Source: Croceitalea rosinachiae (GTDB lineage Bacteria; Bacteroidota; Bacteroidia; Flavobacteriales; Flavobacteriaceae). From it: 64,000 nucleotides of DNA. Both the position numbers and the translations under genes were made by a program. Positions 1 to 9,242 of the stretch are shown one piece after another. The DNA lies in the NCBI RefSeq assembly GCF_031846445.1, contig NZ_JAVRHR010000002.1:806001-870000 (forward strand). Direction: 5' to 3'. Position 1 is the stretch's first letter, and every line of letters begins with the position of its first letter. Under the pieces are notes generated by a model, which was given only the letters and a program-made list of their open reading frames with translations, did not search any database and was not told the origin of the DNA.

Positions 1-1209
1 GGGGGATATCATAATATGTCCGATTTTTTTGGGTTTCCAACCCCCGAAAATAGTACTGTATTGCAATATATGTCCAAACCACCTTTAAAGCACCCTACCT
101 TATCATTAACCAAGAATATATTTAAAGTTATTGCAGAAAAAGACCAATTGGTCCATTTTCCATATCAAGAGTTTGAAACGGTTGAACGTTTTATAAATGA
201 GGCTGCTTCAGATGATACTGTTTCCAGTATAAAGATGTCTTTATATAGAATTGCAAAGACCTCAAAGCTTACAGACTCCATTTTAAAAGCCTTGGAGAAC
301 GGAAAAAAAGTGCTACTGTTTGTTGAAGCGCAAGCACGCTTTGATGAAGAAAATAATATAAAATGGGGTAGAATTTTTGAAGAAAAAGGCGCCACTGTTT
401 TATTCAGTGTACCAAACATAAAAGTGCACTCAAAGATTGCCTTGGTAGCGCGACTCATAGATAACAAAGTCGAACGTTATGCGTATATCGGCACAGGAAA
501 CTTTAACGCCAAAACGGCAAAGTTATATTGTGATCACGGATTGTTCACTGCTCATCATAAGATAACAGAAGAGCTATCACAAGTCTTTGACATTCTTGAA
601 CGCAAGCTTATAATTCCTAAACTGAAATACCTTCTGGTGTCTCCATTTACCACGCGCAGTACATTCTTAGAGCTTATTAAAAACGAAATAGACAACGCTA
701 AGCGGAATAAACAAGCAAAAATCACCCTTAAGATGAACAGTTTAGAAGACTCTAAAATGATTGCCGCGCTTTACGAGGCAAGTGAGGCTGGGGTTGAAAT
801 ACGTTTATTGGTGCGTGGTTTCTGTTGCTTGATTCCCAAAAAGGAGTCTGAATTACTTCCAGGAGAAAAACCAATTTATATCACCAGTATCGTAGACCGA
901 TTTTTGGAACATGGCAGAATCTATGTCTTTGAAAACGGGGGTGAAGAACTCATGTATATTGGTTCTGCGGATTGGATGACACGAAATTTAGATAAACGTA
1001 TTGAAGTATTGACCCCTATTTTAGATAAGGATATTTTTAAGGAGTTAAAGGATATTTTAGAAATTCAACTTGCCGATAATGTAAAAGCCCGTATTTTAGA
1101 TATTGAAGATTCTAACACTCGGGTGAAGAAAGAGCCCAATGAAAATTCGATACGCTCGCAATATGCGATTTATGATTATTTGAAAGATAGACTTCATGAA
1201 AAAAGTTGA
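1..1209 (+). CDS. ppk1: Polyphosphate kinase 1, C-terminal part (5' end outside window)
   Basis: Makes inorganic polyphosphate reversibly from ATP through a phosphohistidine intermediate. The frame is open from base 1 (GGYHN before the first Met at 16), so the N-terminal half lies upstream of the window. Both PLD-like catalytic halves are visible: IKVHSKIALV carries the autophosphorylated His and is followed by YIGTGNFNAKTAKLYCDHG, and the second half has LEHGRIYVFENGG and YIGSADWMTRNLDKRIEV, all typical of PPK1. The stop overlaps the next start by 14 bp, so the two genes are probably co-transcribed. Family assignment is very secure; only the missing 5' end is unknown. Confidence 0.95.
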   Translation, partial: GGYHNMSDFFGFPTPENSTVLQYMSKPPLKHPTLSLTKNIFKVIAEKDQLVHFPYQEFETVERFINEAASDDTVSSIKMSLYRIAKTSKLTDSILKALENGKKVLLFVEAQARFDEENNIKWGRIFEEKGATVLFSVPNIKVHSKIALVARLIDNKVERYAYIGTGNFNAKTAKLYCDHGLFTAHHKITEELSQVFDILERKLIIPKLKYLLVSPFTTRSTFLELIKNEIDNAKRNKQAKITLKMNSLEDSKMIAALYEASEAGVEIRLLVRGFCCLIPKKESELLPGEKPIYITSIVDRFLEHGRIYVFENGGEELMYIGSADWMTRNLDKRIEVLTPILDKDIFKELKDILEIQLADNVKARILDIEDSNTRVKKEPNENSIRSQYAIYDYLKDRLHEKS

Positions 1210-2044
1210 CATCATTGGAGTACCAGAACACTTTAACTTACCCTGGCATTTGGCCATTGAAGATGGAGCTTTTGAAACACGCGGTATCAACCTAGAATGG
1301 ACCGATATCCCTGAGGGTACCGGCAGAATGTCTAAAATGTTGGCTGACGGAGAGACTGACTTAGCCATTATTTTAACCGAAGGGCTTATAAAAAGTATCT
1401 CAGAAGGCAACCCCACAAAAATTGCCCAAGAATATATCGCATCACCATTATTATGGGGTATTCATGTTGCCCAAGACAGTTCTTACAAAAACATTACAGA
1501 ACTAAAAGCGACTACAGCTGCCATTAGTCGATACGGTAGCGGCAGTCATTTGATGGCTTTTGTCAATGCGCAAAACCAAGGTTGGGAGACTAACGACCTT
1601 AAATTTGAAGTTATTAATGATTTGGAGGGCGCTATTGAAGGATTGACCTCAGGCCATGCCGATTATTTTATGTGGGAGCGTTTTACTACGAAACCATTGG
1701 TAGACAATAAGACCTTTAGAAGGTTGGGCGATTGCCCTACTCCATGGCCTTGTTTCGTAATAGCCGTAACCGATTGCTTTGTTCAAGAAAATAAATCGAT
1801 GCTACGGCATATTCTTGAAGTTATAAATATGTATACCGCCGAGTTTAAAATGATACCTAGTATCGACAGAACTATTGCCAATAGATACGGCCAACAATTG
1901 GAAGATGTAAAAGTCTGGTTATCAAAAACTACCTGGGGCCAAAAGCAAATTTCGAAAGATGATTTAATCAATGTTCAAATGCGACTAATTTCTTTGGGGC
2001 TCTTAACAGATATAAAAGAGAATGAAGTTTTTCTGTTAGATTGA
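1196..2044 (+). CDS. Periplasmic-binding-protein-fold protein (NMT1/THI5-like), no signal peptide
   Basis: A 282-residue protein with the look of a type-2 solute-binding fold of the NMT1/THI5 or ABC substrate-binding class. Examples are FNLPWHLAIEDGAFETRGI near the N-terminus, GTGRMSKMLADGETDLAII, and later YGSGSHLMAF and HADYFMWERF. It starts directly with MKKVDIIGVPEHF, with no signal peptide or lipobox, so it probably stays in the cytoplasm and is not a classical transport receptor. It overlaps ppk1 by 14 bp and its stop abuts that of the convergent receiver gene with no gap. The ligand cannot be told from sequence. Confidence 0.75.
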   Translation: MKKVDIIGVPEHFNLPWHLAIEDGAFETRGINLEWTDIPEGTGRMSKMLADGETDLAIILTEGLIKSISEGNPTKIAQEYIASPLLWGIHVAQDSSYKNITELKATTAAISRYGSGSHLMAFVNAQNQGWETNDLKFEVINDLEGAIEGLTSGHADYFMWERFTTKPLVDNKTFRRLGDCPTPWPCFVIAVTDCFVQENKSMLRHILEVINMYTAEFKMIPSIDRTIANRYGQQLEDVKVWLSKTTWGQKQISKDDLINVQMRLISLGLLTDIKENEVFLLD

Positions 2045-2446
2045 TTAAGAAAAATGTTTGGCAATCAATGTTCTGAATATTAAATCTGAAAGTGGTTTTT
2101 GAGAAGTGTCCGAAACATTAGGGTTTTCCATAGCTTTTGCAACTACCGAATCGGTATCGACAGCAGTAAGCATTACAATCACTATTTTTTTCTTAGTCTT
2201 TTCATCAATTTTATTTTCAAAAGCCTCCAAAAACTCCCAACCGTTCATAATCGGCATATTCGTATCTAAAATTAGTAGACATGGGGTAATATCTACTGCA
2301 TTTAAAATCAAAAAATCAATTGCTTCTTTCCCATTTTGAGCAACATTTACTTCTAAGTTTGCATCAAGTTGCTTAAGAAAGAATTTATTCAAAAAATTGG
2401 TTGTATCATCATCATCAACCAATAAAACTGTTTTTAATTTACCCAC
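2045..2446 (-). CDS. Single-domain response regulator (receiver only)
   Basis: A CheY-like receiver of 133 residues with no output domain. It has the acidic pocket VLLVDDDDTTN (D11-D14), phospho-acceptor D61 in LLILDTNMPIMNGW, the switch Thr in VMLTAVDTD and the conserved Lys in SQKPLS (about K117). Stand-alone receivers usually act by protein-protein contact or in a phosphorelay; no kinase gene lies beside it. The start is a GTG (2446-2444), since no in-frame ATG precedes the first beta strand. It is convergent with the upstream gene, with stop codons directly adjacent. Confidence 0.9.
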   Translation of the reverse strand: MGKLKTVLLVDDDDTTNFLNKFFLKQLDANLEVNVAQNGKEAIDFLILNAVDITPCLLILDTNMPIMNGWEFLEAFENKIDEKTKKKIVIVMLTAVDTDSVVAKAMENPNVSDTSQKPLSDLIFRTLIAKHFS

Positions 2447-2528
2447 CCGTTAGGTTTTATTGAAAGCTTATTAATCAACAAACGTAGTAATTTTCTTATT
2501 GTTTTAACAGTTTCAAAAAAAATGTAAT

Positions 2529-3194
2529 TCACCAACTTATTAACGGTTTATCCATTTTGGACAAAATTTGGTTGGTTTTACTAAAATGTTGGTTTCCAAA
2601 CCACAATCCCCTATTGGCACTTAATGGCGAAGGATGACCAGAGGTTAAAATGTGGTGCTTGGAAGCATCAATCAGACCAGCTTTCTTTTTAGCAAATCCA
2701 CCCCACAGCAAAAACACAAGGCCTTCTGTATGCTTTGAAAGTATTTGTATTACACTGTCCGTGAACTGCTCCCAGCCTTTTTTTTGGTGGCTGCCGGCAG
2801 TATGGGCCCTAACAGTCAAGGTAGCGTTCAAGAGTAATACACCTTGAGATGCCCATCGCTCTAAATTGCCACTTTCTGGATAGGGTATTCCTATATCGGT
2901 TTTAATTTCTTTGAAAATATTGACCAAAGAAGGCGGATGTGGAATACCATCTTGAACGGAGAAACAAAGTCCATTAGCTTGATTGGGACCATGATAAGGG
3001 TCTTGACCAATGATTACCACCTTAGCTTCATGAAAAGGACAATGGTCAAAAGCTGAAAAAATGGCTGTCCCTTTTGGATAACACTTATGTTGCTGGTACT
3101 CATTTCTTACGAACTGGGTCAGTAATTTAAAATAGGGTTTTTCAAACTCTGCCCCTAAGTGCTTTTTCCAAGATGGATCAATGGAAACATTCAT
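2529..3194 (-). CDS. ung: Uracil-DNA glycosylase, family 1
   Basis: Removes uracil from DNA at the start of base-excision repair. The 221-residue protein is normal for the family. It carries the water-activating motif GQDPYHG at residues 63-69 (catalytic D65), LLLNATLTVR after it, and the minor-groove loop HPSPLSANRGLWFG starting at the catalytic H187. The start MNVSIDPSWKKHL fits other Ung proteins. It is transcribed alone and divergently from the YfcC-type carrier; the 67-bp gap between them holds both promoters. No oddities. Confidence 0.97.
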   Translation of the reverse strand: MNVSIDPSWKKHLGAEFEKPYFKLLTQFVRNEYQQHKCYPKGTAIFSAFDHCPFHEAKVVIIGQDPYHGPNQANGLCFSVQDGIPHPPSLVNIFKEIKTDIGIPYPESGNLERWASQGVLLLNATLTVRAHTAGSHQKKGWEQFTDSVIQILSKHTEGLVFLLWGGFAKKKAGLIDASKHHILTSGHPSPLSANRGLWFGNQHFSKTNQILSKMDKPLISW

Positions 3195-3261
3195 TTCATA
3201 TAAATTCTTCGCATAAATCTAAATATAATATCTTTCTTATCTGTAGATTAAAAATCAACAT

Positions 3262-4767
3262 ATGCCATTTTTAAAAAAAATAAAATTTCCAACTGCGCAT
3301 ACTGTGCTTTTCTTGATTTTAGCTATTGTAAGTTTACTGACATGGGTGATTCCATCTGGCCAATTTGAACGATTGGCGTACGACAGTAAAAATGACTTGT
3401 TCATTAGAAGTTCTGTAGATAAAATTATTGAGTTACCTGCAACACAAGCAACCTTAACAAATTTGGATATTCAAATACCACTAGAAAAGTTTACCTCGGG
3501 AGCTTTATCCAAACCCATTAGTATCCCTAATAGCTATACATCCATATCTAGTCGTCCGCAAAACTTGGTAAATTTTATTCAAGCTCCCTTAAAAGGTATT
3601 ATGCAATCTGCTGATATTATTTTACTCGTTTTGATTATTGGGGGTTTAGTGCAAATTGTAAACGCCACAAAAGCTTTTGAGGCAGGTATCGCTTGGTTGG
3701 GAAACCAATTACAGGGCAAAGAATATATTCTAATTATTTTAGTGATGACCTTGATTGCCCTAGGAGGCACAACTTTCGGACTGGAAGAAGAAACTATTGC
3801 CTTTTACCCCATCTTAATCCCTATTTTTCTTGCGGCGAAATATGATGCTTTAGTCTGTATTGGCACAATTTATATAGGATCATCTATTGGAACAATGGCT
3901 TCAACGGTAAACCCATTTAGCAGTATCATTGCATCAGATGCTGCAGGAATAAATTGGACCGAGGGTTTATATGGCAGATTGTTAATGCTCATTTTGGGGC
4001 TAATTATCTGTATTGCTTACATCATCAGGTATGCTCAAAAAGTAAAAAAAGACCCTAGGAGTTCCATTATCTATAGCCAAAAAGAAGCGATAGAAAAGAA
4101 ATTTGCCGATATCGACTTTACTAAAACTATCAAACTTGATTGGAAATTAAAATTTGTACTTTTTCTATTCGCCAGTTGTTTTATTGTCATGATCTATGGC
4201 GTATCACAATTAAACTGGTGGTTTCTTGAAATGACGAGCATTTTTTTGGCTGGAGCCTTAATCATTGGCGTACTTATGCGAATGAACGAAAAGTTGTTTG
4301 TACAAGAATTCATCTCGGGAGCAAAAGACTTGTTGGGTGTGGCTTTTATTATTGGTATTGCTAGAGGGGTAACTGTTTTAATGGAAGATGGTCAAATCAG
4401 CGATACCCTACTTTATTATACAAGCCAAATTACCTCAGGAATGGAAAAAGGTCTTTTTATCAATGTATCCTATTTACTATATTCTGGCTTGACATTTTTT
4501 ATTCCATCATCATCAGGTATGGCTGTACTAACAATGCCAATTATGGCACCACTATCTGATACCGCTGGTATAGATAGATCTATCATGGTAAACGCCTATC
4601 AATATGGTACCGGACTATTTAAATTTATTAATCCAACCGGTATTATTTTGGCTTCCTTAGCTATTGTGAACATAGGCTATGATAAATGGCTCAAGTTTGT
4701 ATGGCCCCTAGTCTGCATCATTGCAATTTTAGGAATACTAATGCTTACTTTATCTGTGTATTTATAG
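3262..4767 (+). CDS. YfcC/DcuC-type inner-membrane carrier
   Basis: A 501-residue polytopic protein with about 12 membrane spans. The first hairpin, TVLFLILAIVSLLTWVIPSG, is followed by an extracytoplasmic insert (about residues 35-110), as in the YfcC family of putative amino-acid or dicarboxylate carriers. GGTTFGLEEETIAFYPI and IPSSSGMAVLTMPIM are the two family-like re-entrant regions. It heads the cassette with the dipeptide-epimerase-family enzyme 45 bp downstream, so import of a small peptide, an amino acid or an N-acyl amino acid is a reasonable inference. The true substrate is unknown; YfcC members have been linked to amino acids, peptides and short-chain acids. Confidence 0.85.
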   Translation: MPFLKKIKFPTAHTVLFLILAIVSLLTWVIPSGQFERLAYDSKNDLFIRSSVDKIIELPATQATLTNLDIQIPLEKFTSGALSKPISIPNSYTSISSRPQNLVNFIQAPLKGIMQSADIILLVLIIGGLVQIVNATKAFEAGIAWLGNQLQGKEYILIILVMTLIALGGTTFGLEEETIAFYPILIPIFLAAKYDALVCIGTIYIGSSIGTMASTVNPFSSIIASDAAGINWTEGLYGRLLMLILGLIICIAYIIRYAQKVKKDPRSSIIYSQKEAIEKKFADIDFTKTIKLDWKLKFVLFLFASCFIVMIYGVSQLNWWFLEMTSIFLAGALIIGVLMRMNEKLFVQEFISGAKDLLGVAFIIGIARGVTVLMEDGQISDTLLYYTSQITSGMEKGLFINVSYLLYSGLTFFIPSSSGMAVLTMPIMAPLSDTAGIDRSIMVNAYQYGTGLFKFINPTGIILASLAIVNIGYDKWLKFVWPLVCIIAILGILMLTLSVYL

Positions 4768-4812
4768 TGATAATGGTTATTTTAGATGAGTTATGTGCTG
4801 TAATCTTCTAAA

Positions 4813-5850
4813 ATGAAAATAGACTATAAAATTGTTTACTTAAAAAAATTGTTCCCTTTGCGAATTAGTCGTGGCGTACGCGATGGGCAGTCGAATTTAT
4901 ACTTATCTGTTACCGATAATGGCTATACGGGCTGGGGAGAAACATCACCAGGGCAATCAGAAGGTGCCGCTTCACCTGAAGAAGCTCAAAAGCAATTGGA
5001 GTCCTTTTTAGCGACCAGCCCAAATCTTAATTCGCCATTCCAAACCTATGATGCAGCTATATCTTTTGGACTGGCACCATGTGCGCTCGCAGCTCTCGAT
5101 ATTGCACTTTGGGATCTCTTGGCAAAAAAAGCCGGTTTACCGCTTTATCATTTATTAGGTTTTCCAAAACCAAAGCATGCCACATCAATCACTTTGGGGA
5201 TTATGAGCCCCGAGGAAGCAAAGGTCCGCCTTCCTTTGATTTTAGAAAATATGGATATTCGCACCTTAAAAGTGAAATTGGGTAATAATGATGGTATCGA
5301 AGCTGATAAAGCCATGTATAATGAGGTTTTGGAATATCACAAAAAATATCCTTTGGCCATACGAGTCGATGCCAATGGAGGTTGGACATTAGATGAGGCC
5401 AAACATATGATGCAATGGTTGGCAGAACGTAATTGCGACTATGTAGAGCAACCATTAAAAGAAGGGCAAGAACTTGATTTACCTCAGCTTTATGAGAATA
5501 GACCATTACCGATTTTTGTAGATGAATCTTGTAGATTGGCCACTGATATTCCAAAATGGGCAAACGCTGTCGATGGTGTCAACATGAAATTGATGAAGTG
5601 CGGAGGAATAACTGGTGCGTTAAGCATAATTGCAACGGCCAAAGCATTCAATTTACAAACTATGATTGGCTGCATGGGTGAATCTTCTATTTCCATTGCG
5701 GCAGGTGCTGCAGTTTCTGGGGTTTTGGACCATATTGATTTAGACTCCCATTTAAATCTGAATCCCGACCCATGTGAGGGAGCTCCTTTAATCAACGAAA
5801 TTACCATGCCTTTGGATATTTCTGGTCATGGGGGAAAATTCAAATCTTAA
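4813..5850 (+). CDS. Dipeptide epimerase / DgcA-like racemase (enolase superfamily)
   Basis: A 345-residue muconate-lactonizing-subgroup enolase-superfamily enzyme. The catalytic KxK is in TLKVKLG (K153, K155). The metal ligands are D186 (RVDANGGW), E212 (YVEQPL) and D237 (FVDESC), and the opposite-face lysine is in VNMKLMKCGG (K259/K262). A DxD (D309, D311, in HIDLDSHL) is the signature that binds the amino end of the substrate in L-Ala-D/L-Glu epimerases. The same fold is used by DgcA, an N-acetyl-D-glutamate racemase, and the next gene is DgcN-like, so that alternative is favoured by context. It lies 45 bp after the carrier. Racemase/epimerase function is secure; the exact substrate is not. 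Confidence 0.9.
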   Translation: MKIDYKIVYLKKLFPLRISRGVRDGQSNLYLSVTDNGYTGWGETSPGQSEGAASPEEAQKQLESFLATSPNLNSPFQTYDAAISFGLAPCALAALDIALWDLLAKKAGLPLYHLLGFPKPKHATSITLGIMSPEEAKVRLPLILENMDIRTLKVKLGNNDGIEADKAMYNEVLEYHKKYPLAIRVDANGGWTLDEAKHMMQWLAERNCDYVEQPLKEGQELDLPQLYENRPLPIFVDESCRLATDIPKWANAVDGVNMKLMKCGGITGALSIIATAKAFNLQTMIGCMGESSISIAAGAAVSGVLDHIDLDSHLNLNPDPCEGAPLINEITMPLDISGHGGKFKS

Positions 5851-5860
5851 ATTCCTGATT

Positions 5861-6901
5861 ATGTTTGATGCCTCTCAAAAAATGTGCATTTATATGGAAG
5901 GTGCGCTTGATAATGATTCTGGTAAAATGGGTTTTGGCCTCATGCGATTTTCAAAACACCCAATTATTGGAGTCATTGATTCAAAATTTGCTGGAAAAAC
6001 CGTTAGTGAAGCAGTGGGCTTACCATATGACATTCCTGTTTTTGAAACAGTAGAAGATACCATAAAACGGGGTAGTGAAATTATTGCATTGGGCATTGCC
6101 CCTTCAGGCGGTCGTTTTCCTTCTGAATGGGATGAGCCTATTTCAACAGCTTTAAAATCAGGCTTATCTTTGGTTAATGGTCTGCATGATGATTTGAATG
6201 CTAGGTTAGGTCATTTGTTATCAAGACAGGGACAAGTCATTTGGGATGTACGAAAACCCGAACACTCCTACCCCATTGCAACAGCTAAAGCAGCCCAATT
6301 GAAGAACAAACGTGTATTAATGGTCGGTACTGATATGGCTGCAGGCAAAATGACCGCAGGGTTAGAGCTTTATGCAGCACTTAAAGAACAGGGAATCAAA
6401 GTGGGGTTTGTGCCAACTGGTCAAATCGGAATAACACTTATGGGTAAAGGTATTCCCTTAGATGCCATAAAAGTAGACCAAGCAGCTGGGGCCGTTGAAC
6501 AGGCTGTTTTAGAACAATCTGACAATGATATTATCATAATTGAAGGACAGGGTTCCTTAGCGCACCCTGGTAGTACCGCTACCCTACCTTTGATCCGTGG
6601 TTCTCAACCCACTCATATGATTTTATGCCATAAAGCAGCACACACCCATCTTCGTTATCCGGTTTCCCATATACCGATACCACCTCTTGATGAGTTTATT
6701 CGATTAAATGAAAGCGTTGCCGAAGTCTGTGGTAGTCACAGCAAAGCCAAAACCATTGGAATAGCTTTGAATACCAATGGATTAAACGATGAACTGGCAG
6801 CAATAAAAATGGATGACATTGCCAAATTGACGCAATTGCCTACCACAGATGTGGTCAGGATTGGAACCGATTTATTAGTTAACGCCCTACTCTCAAACTA
6901 G
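5861..6901 (+). CDS. DUF1611 protein, DgcN-like (putative D-glutamate N-acetyltransferase)
   Basis: About 347 residues with the two-part DUF1611 architecture: an N-terminal Rossmann-like domain (IIGVIDSKFAGKTV, ALGIAPSGGRFP) and a C-terminal P-loop-like domain with GTDMAAGKMTAGLEL, VDQAAGAVEQ and EGQGSLAHPGSTA. From memory, this family includes DgcN, which acetylates D-Glu so that DgcA can racemise N-acetyl-D-Glu. The start at 5861 (MFDASQKM) is preferred, because the upstream ATG at 5828 lies inside the previous gene. The adjacency to a DgcA-family enzyme is seen directly; the reaction is inferred. The deacetylase of that pathway is not in this cassette. Confidence 0.8.
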   Translation: MFDASQKMCIYMEGALDNDSGKMGFGLMRFSKHPIIGVIDSKFAGKTVSEAVGLPYDIPVFETVEDTIKRGSEIIALGIAPSGGRFPSEWDEPISTALKSGLSLVNGLHDDLNARLGHLLSRQGQVIWDVRKPEHSYPIATAKAAQLKNKRVLMVGTDMAAGKMTAGLELYAALKEQGIKVGFVPTGQIGITLMGKGIPLDAIKVDQAAGAVEQAVLEQSDNDIIIIEGQGSLAHPGSTATLPLIRGSQPTHMILCHKAAHTHLRYPVSHIPIPPLDEFIRLNESVAEVCGSHSKAKTIGIALNTNGLNDELAAIKMDDIAKLTQLPTTDVVRIGTDLLVNALLSN

Positions 6902-6906
6902 CTATT

Positions 6907-9174
6907 TTGAATTTAGAACAACTTCTAACAAAAGAATTTGGTTTTAAGTCCCAAAAAATCAAGAAACTGGTTGGATATGACAACAAGAACTACCTAGTTA
7001 CTGAGAATAACTCACGTTACATTTTAAAAACATATCATTATTCCCAATACTTATGGGACGTATTAGGCTCAGAAAACAAGGTGCTAATTGCACTTAAAGA
7101 CTCTGGATTAGATACAGTACCAAGCCCTATTGCTTTTCTTGATGGATCTTTTATTAAAAATATTTCTCACAACAAAGAACAGATTATCATTAGGCTGCTC
7201 ACATTCTTAGAAGGGGAATTTGTAGGAGATACTACGCCAACCATGGAAATCGCAAATGCTATTGGTGCGTTTGTGGCCAATATGAACAAGAAATTAAATT
7301 CTCTTGAGAATTATGTCTTGCGCGCACGTAAATGGGAATGGGACTTACAATATTTTCCACTGAACAAAAAGTACCTTTCTGCAATTACAGATTCAAAAGA
7401 CCGTAATCTGGTTTTATACTTTTTTCAGCACTTTGAAAAAAGTATAGTTCCCGTTTTACCCACATTAAGAAAACAAATCATTCATAATGACGCGAATGAG
7501 TGGAATATTCTAGTCAAAAACAATGAGGTAACAGGTATTATTGATTTTGGAGATATAGCCTATTCACCATTGGTCAATGAATTGGCCATTGCCATAACCT
7601 ATATTGCCTATGATAAGGAAAAGCCGCTGAACTGGGTCATAGCACTATTGAAAGGTTACCATAGTGTCAACCCTGTTTTAGAAGAAGAAATTGATCTGTT
7701 ATATTATTTAATAGCTGCCCGGCTCTGCACCAGTGTTTGTAATTCTGCACATTCTAAAAAAACGGACCCTGAGAATAATTATGCCTCCATAAGCGAAGTA
7801 AACGCTTGGAAAACATTAAGAAAATGGATTCGTTTAAACCCTATTCAAGTAAAAAATGAATTTAGGCAAGCGGTTGGTTTCTCTCCAATTGAGCAACTAG
7901 CCCTAGATAGGGCATTGGCAAAAAGGTTTCAGCACATAAGCCCGATTCTTTCAATTAGTTATCAAAAACCTATTCAAATGGAAGCTGCTGCTTTCCAGTA
8001 TATGTATGATACTAGTGGAAATACTTTTTTAGATGCCTATAATAACATTCCACATGTTGGTCATTCACATCCAAAAGTAGTAGCTGCGGGTCAAAGACAA
8101 ATGTCAAAACTAAACACCAATACGCGTTATGTTTATGATGTGCTTGGTGAATATGCCGAAAAGCTACTGTCAAAATTTCCAAAGCCTTTAAACAAAGTAT
8201 TTTTTGTGAATTCGGGTAGTGCTGCTAGTGATTTGGCGATTAGAATGGCAAAGACACATACCAAAAGACAGCATATTATGGTCATGGAGCATGGTTATCA
8301 TGGCAATACCCAAACCTCCATAGACATTAGCGACTATAAATTCAGCAATAAAAAAGGACAAGGACAAAAGGAGTATATTTTAAAGACATCTATCCCAGAT
8401 AGTTATCGCGGTAAATACACAACTACGGATGCAGGAGTACTATTTGCCAAAGATGCCATCAATGAGTTAGAAAGCACTAATGAATCAATTGCTGCATTTA
8501 TAGCAGAACCTATTGTTGGTTGCGGTGGTCAAGTACCGCTAGCGGATGGTTATTTAAAAGAAATCTACCCGGCTGTCCGTAAACAAGGTGGGGTATGTAT
8601 TAGTGATGAAGTACAAACAGGATTTAGCCGATTGGGAAAGTACTTCTGGGGATTTGAAATGCATGAAGTCATACCTGATATTGTGGTTTTGGGCAAGCCT
8701 ATGGGCAACGGGCACCCCATTGGTGCGGTAGTGGTTACCGATGAAATTGCAGCTTCATTTGAAAAAGGCGTAGAGTTCTTTAGTTCATTTGGCGGCAATC
8801 CCGTTTCTTGTGCAGTTGGCTTGACCGTTTTAGAAGTGATTGAAGAGGAAGGCTTGCAACAACAAGCTGAAGAGGTTGGTAATTACTATCAAAAAGAACT
8901 TAGAAAGCTACAGCGAAAGTATCCTGTAATTGGAGATGTTCGAGGTGCCGGTCTTTTTATTGGTATTGATATGGTACATCCTGAAACTAAAAATACCAAT
9001 CATCAACTTGCGCAGTACTTAAAAAATGAATTGCGAAACCAAAATATTTTAATTAGTACGGATGGTCCAGACGATAGTGTTTTAAAAACAAAACCTCCCT
9101 TGTGTTTCACTAAGAATAATGTTGATGAGGTCATTGATGCTATTGATAATGCGATGCTACAGTTTTACAAATAA
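6907..9174 (+). CDS. Kinase-lyase fusion: APH-type kinase plus class-III PLP phospho-lyase
   Basis: A 755-residue bifunctional protein. Residues 1-310 are an aminoglycoside-phosphotransferase-like kinase with IIHNDANEWNIL (H193, D195, N200) and the metal-binding DFG (D213). Residues 335-755 are a class-III aminotransferase of the AGXT2L type with NSGSAASDLAIRMAK, EPIVGCGGQVPL, SDEVQTGFSR and the PLP lysine K597 in VLGKPMGNG. In animals these activities are split between hydroxylysine kinase and the 5-phosphohydroxylysine or phosphoethanolamine ammonia-lyases; fused bacterial forms are known. Phosphorylation and then deamination of an amino alcohol or hydroxylated amino acid is therefore likely. 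It starts at TTG 5 bp after the previous stop, with no near ATG in frame. Confidence 0.85.
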   Translation: MNLEQLLTKEFGFKSQKIKKLVGYDNKNYLVTENNSRYILKTYHYSQYLWDVLGSENKVLIALKDSGLDTVPSPIAFLDGSFIKNISHNKEQIIIRLLTFLEGEFVGDTTPTMEIANAIGAFVANMNKKLNSLENYVLRARKWEWDLQYFPLNKKYLSAITDSKDRNLVLYFFQHFEKSIVPVLPTLRKQIIHNDANEWNILVKNNEVTGIIDFGDIAYSPLVNELAIAITYIAYDKEKPLNWVIALLKGYHSVNPVLEEEIDLLYYLIAARLCTSVCNSAHSKKTDPENNYASISEVNAWKTLRKWIRLNPIQVKNEFRQAVGFSPIEQLALDRALAKRFQHISPILSISYQKPIQMEAAAFQYMYDTSGNTFLDAYNNIPHVGHSHPKVVAAGQRQMSKLNTNTRYVYDVLGEYAEKLLSKFPKPLNKVFFVNSGSAASDLAIRMAKTHTKRQHIMVMEHGYHGNTQTSIDISDYKFSNKKGQGQKEYILKTSIPDSYRGKYTTTDAGVLFAKDAINELESTNESIAAFIAEPIVGCGGQVPLADGYLKEIYPAVRKQGGVCISDEVQTGFSRLGKYFWGFEMHEVIPDIVVLGKPMGNGHPIGAVVVTDEIAASFEKGVEFFSSFGGNPVSCAVGLTVLEVIEEEGLQQQAEEVGNYYQKELRKLQRKYPVIGDVRGAGLFIGIDMVHPETKNTNHQLAQYLKNELRNQNILISTDGPDDSVLKTKPPLCFTKNNVDEVIDAIDNAMLQFYK

Positions 9175-9216
9175 CTTTGAGAGCAAACATGTCAAAATAG
9201 GCGATTAAAGAATAGT

Positions 9217-9224
9217 TATCTTTG
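9217..9224 (+). promoter_or_regulatory. -7 promoter element of mutS2
   Basis: TATCTTTG matches the Bacteroidota -7 consensus TAnnTTTG and lies 18 bp before the ATG at 9243. It overlaps the alternative TTG at 9222, which argues against that earlier start. Confidence 0.5.
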
Positions 9225-9242
9225 CCCTGCTATAAAAAGAAC

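Noticed and set aside
9222..9242. TTG 9222 as the mutS2 start
   Set aside because: It lies inside the TATCTTTG promoter element (9217-9224); ATG 9243 fits the family.
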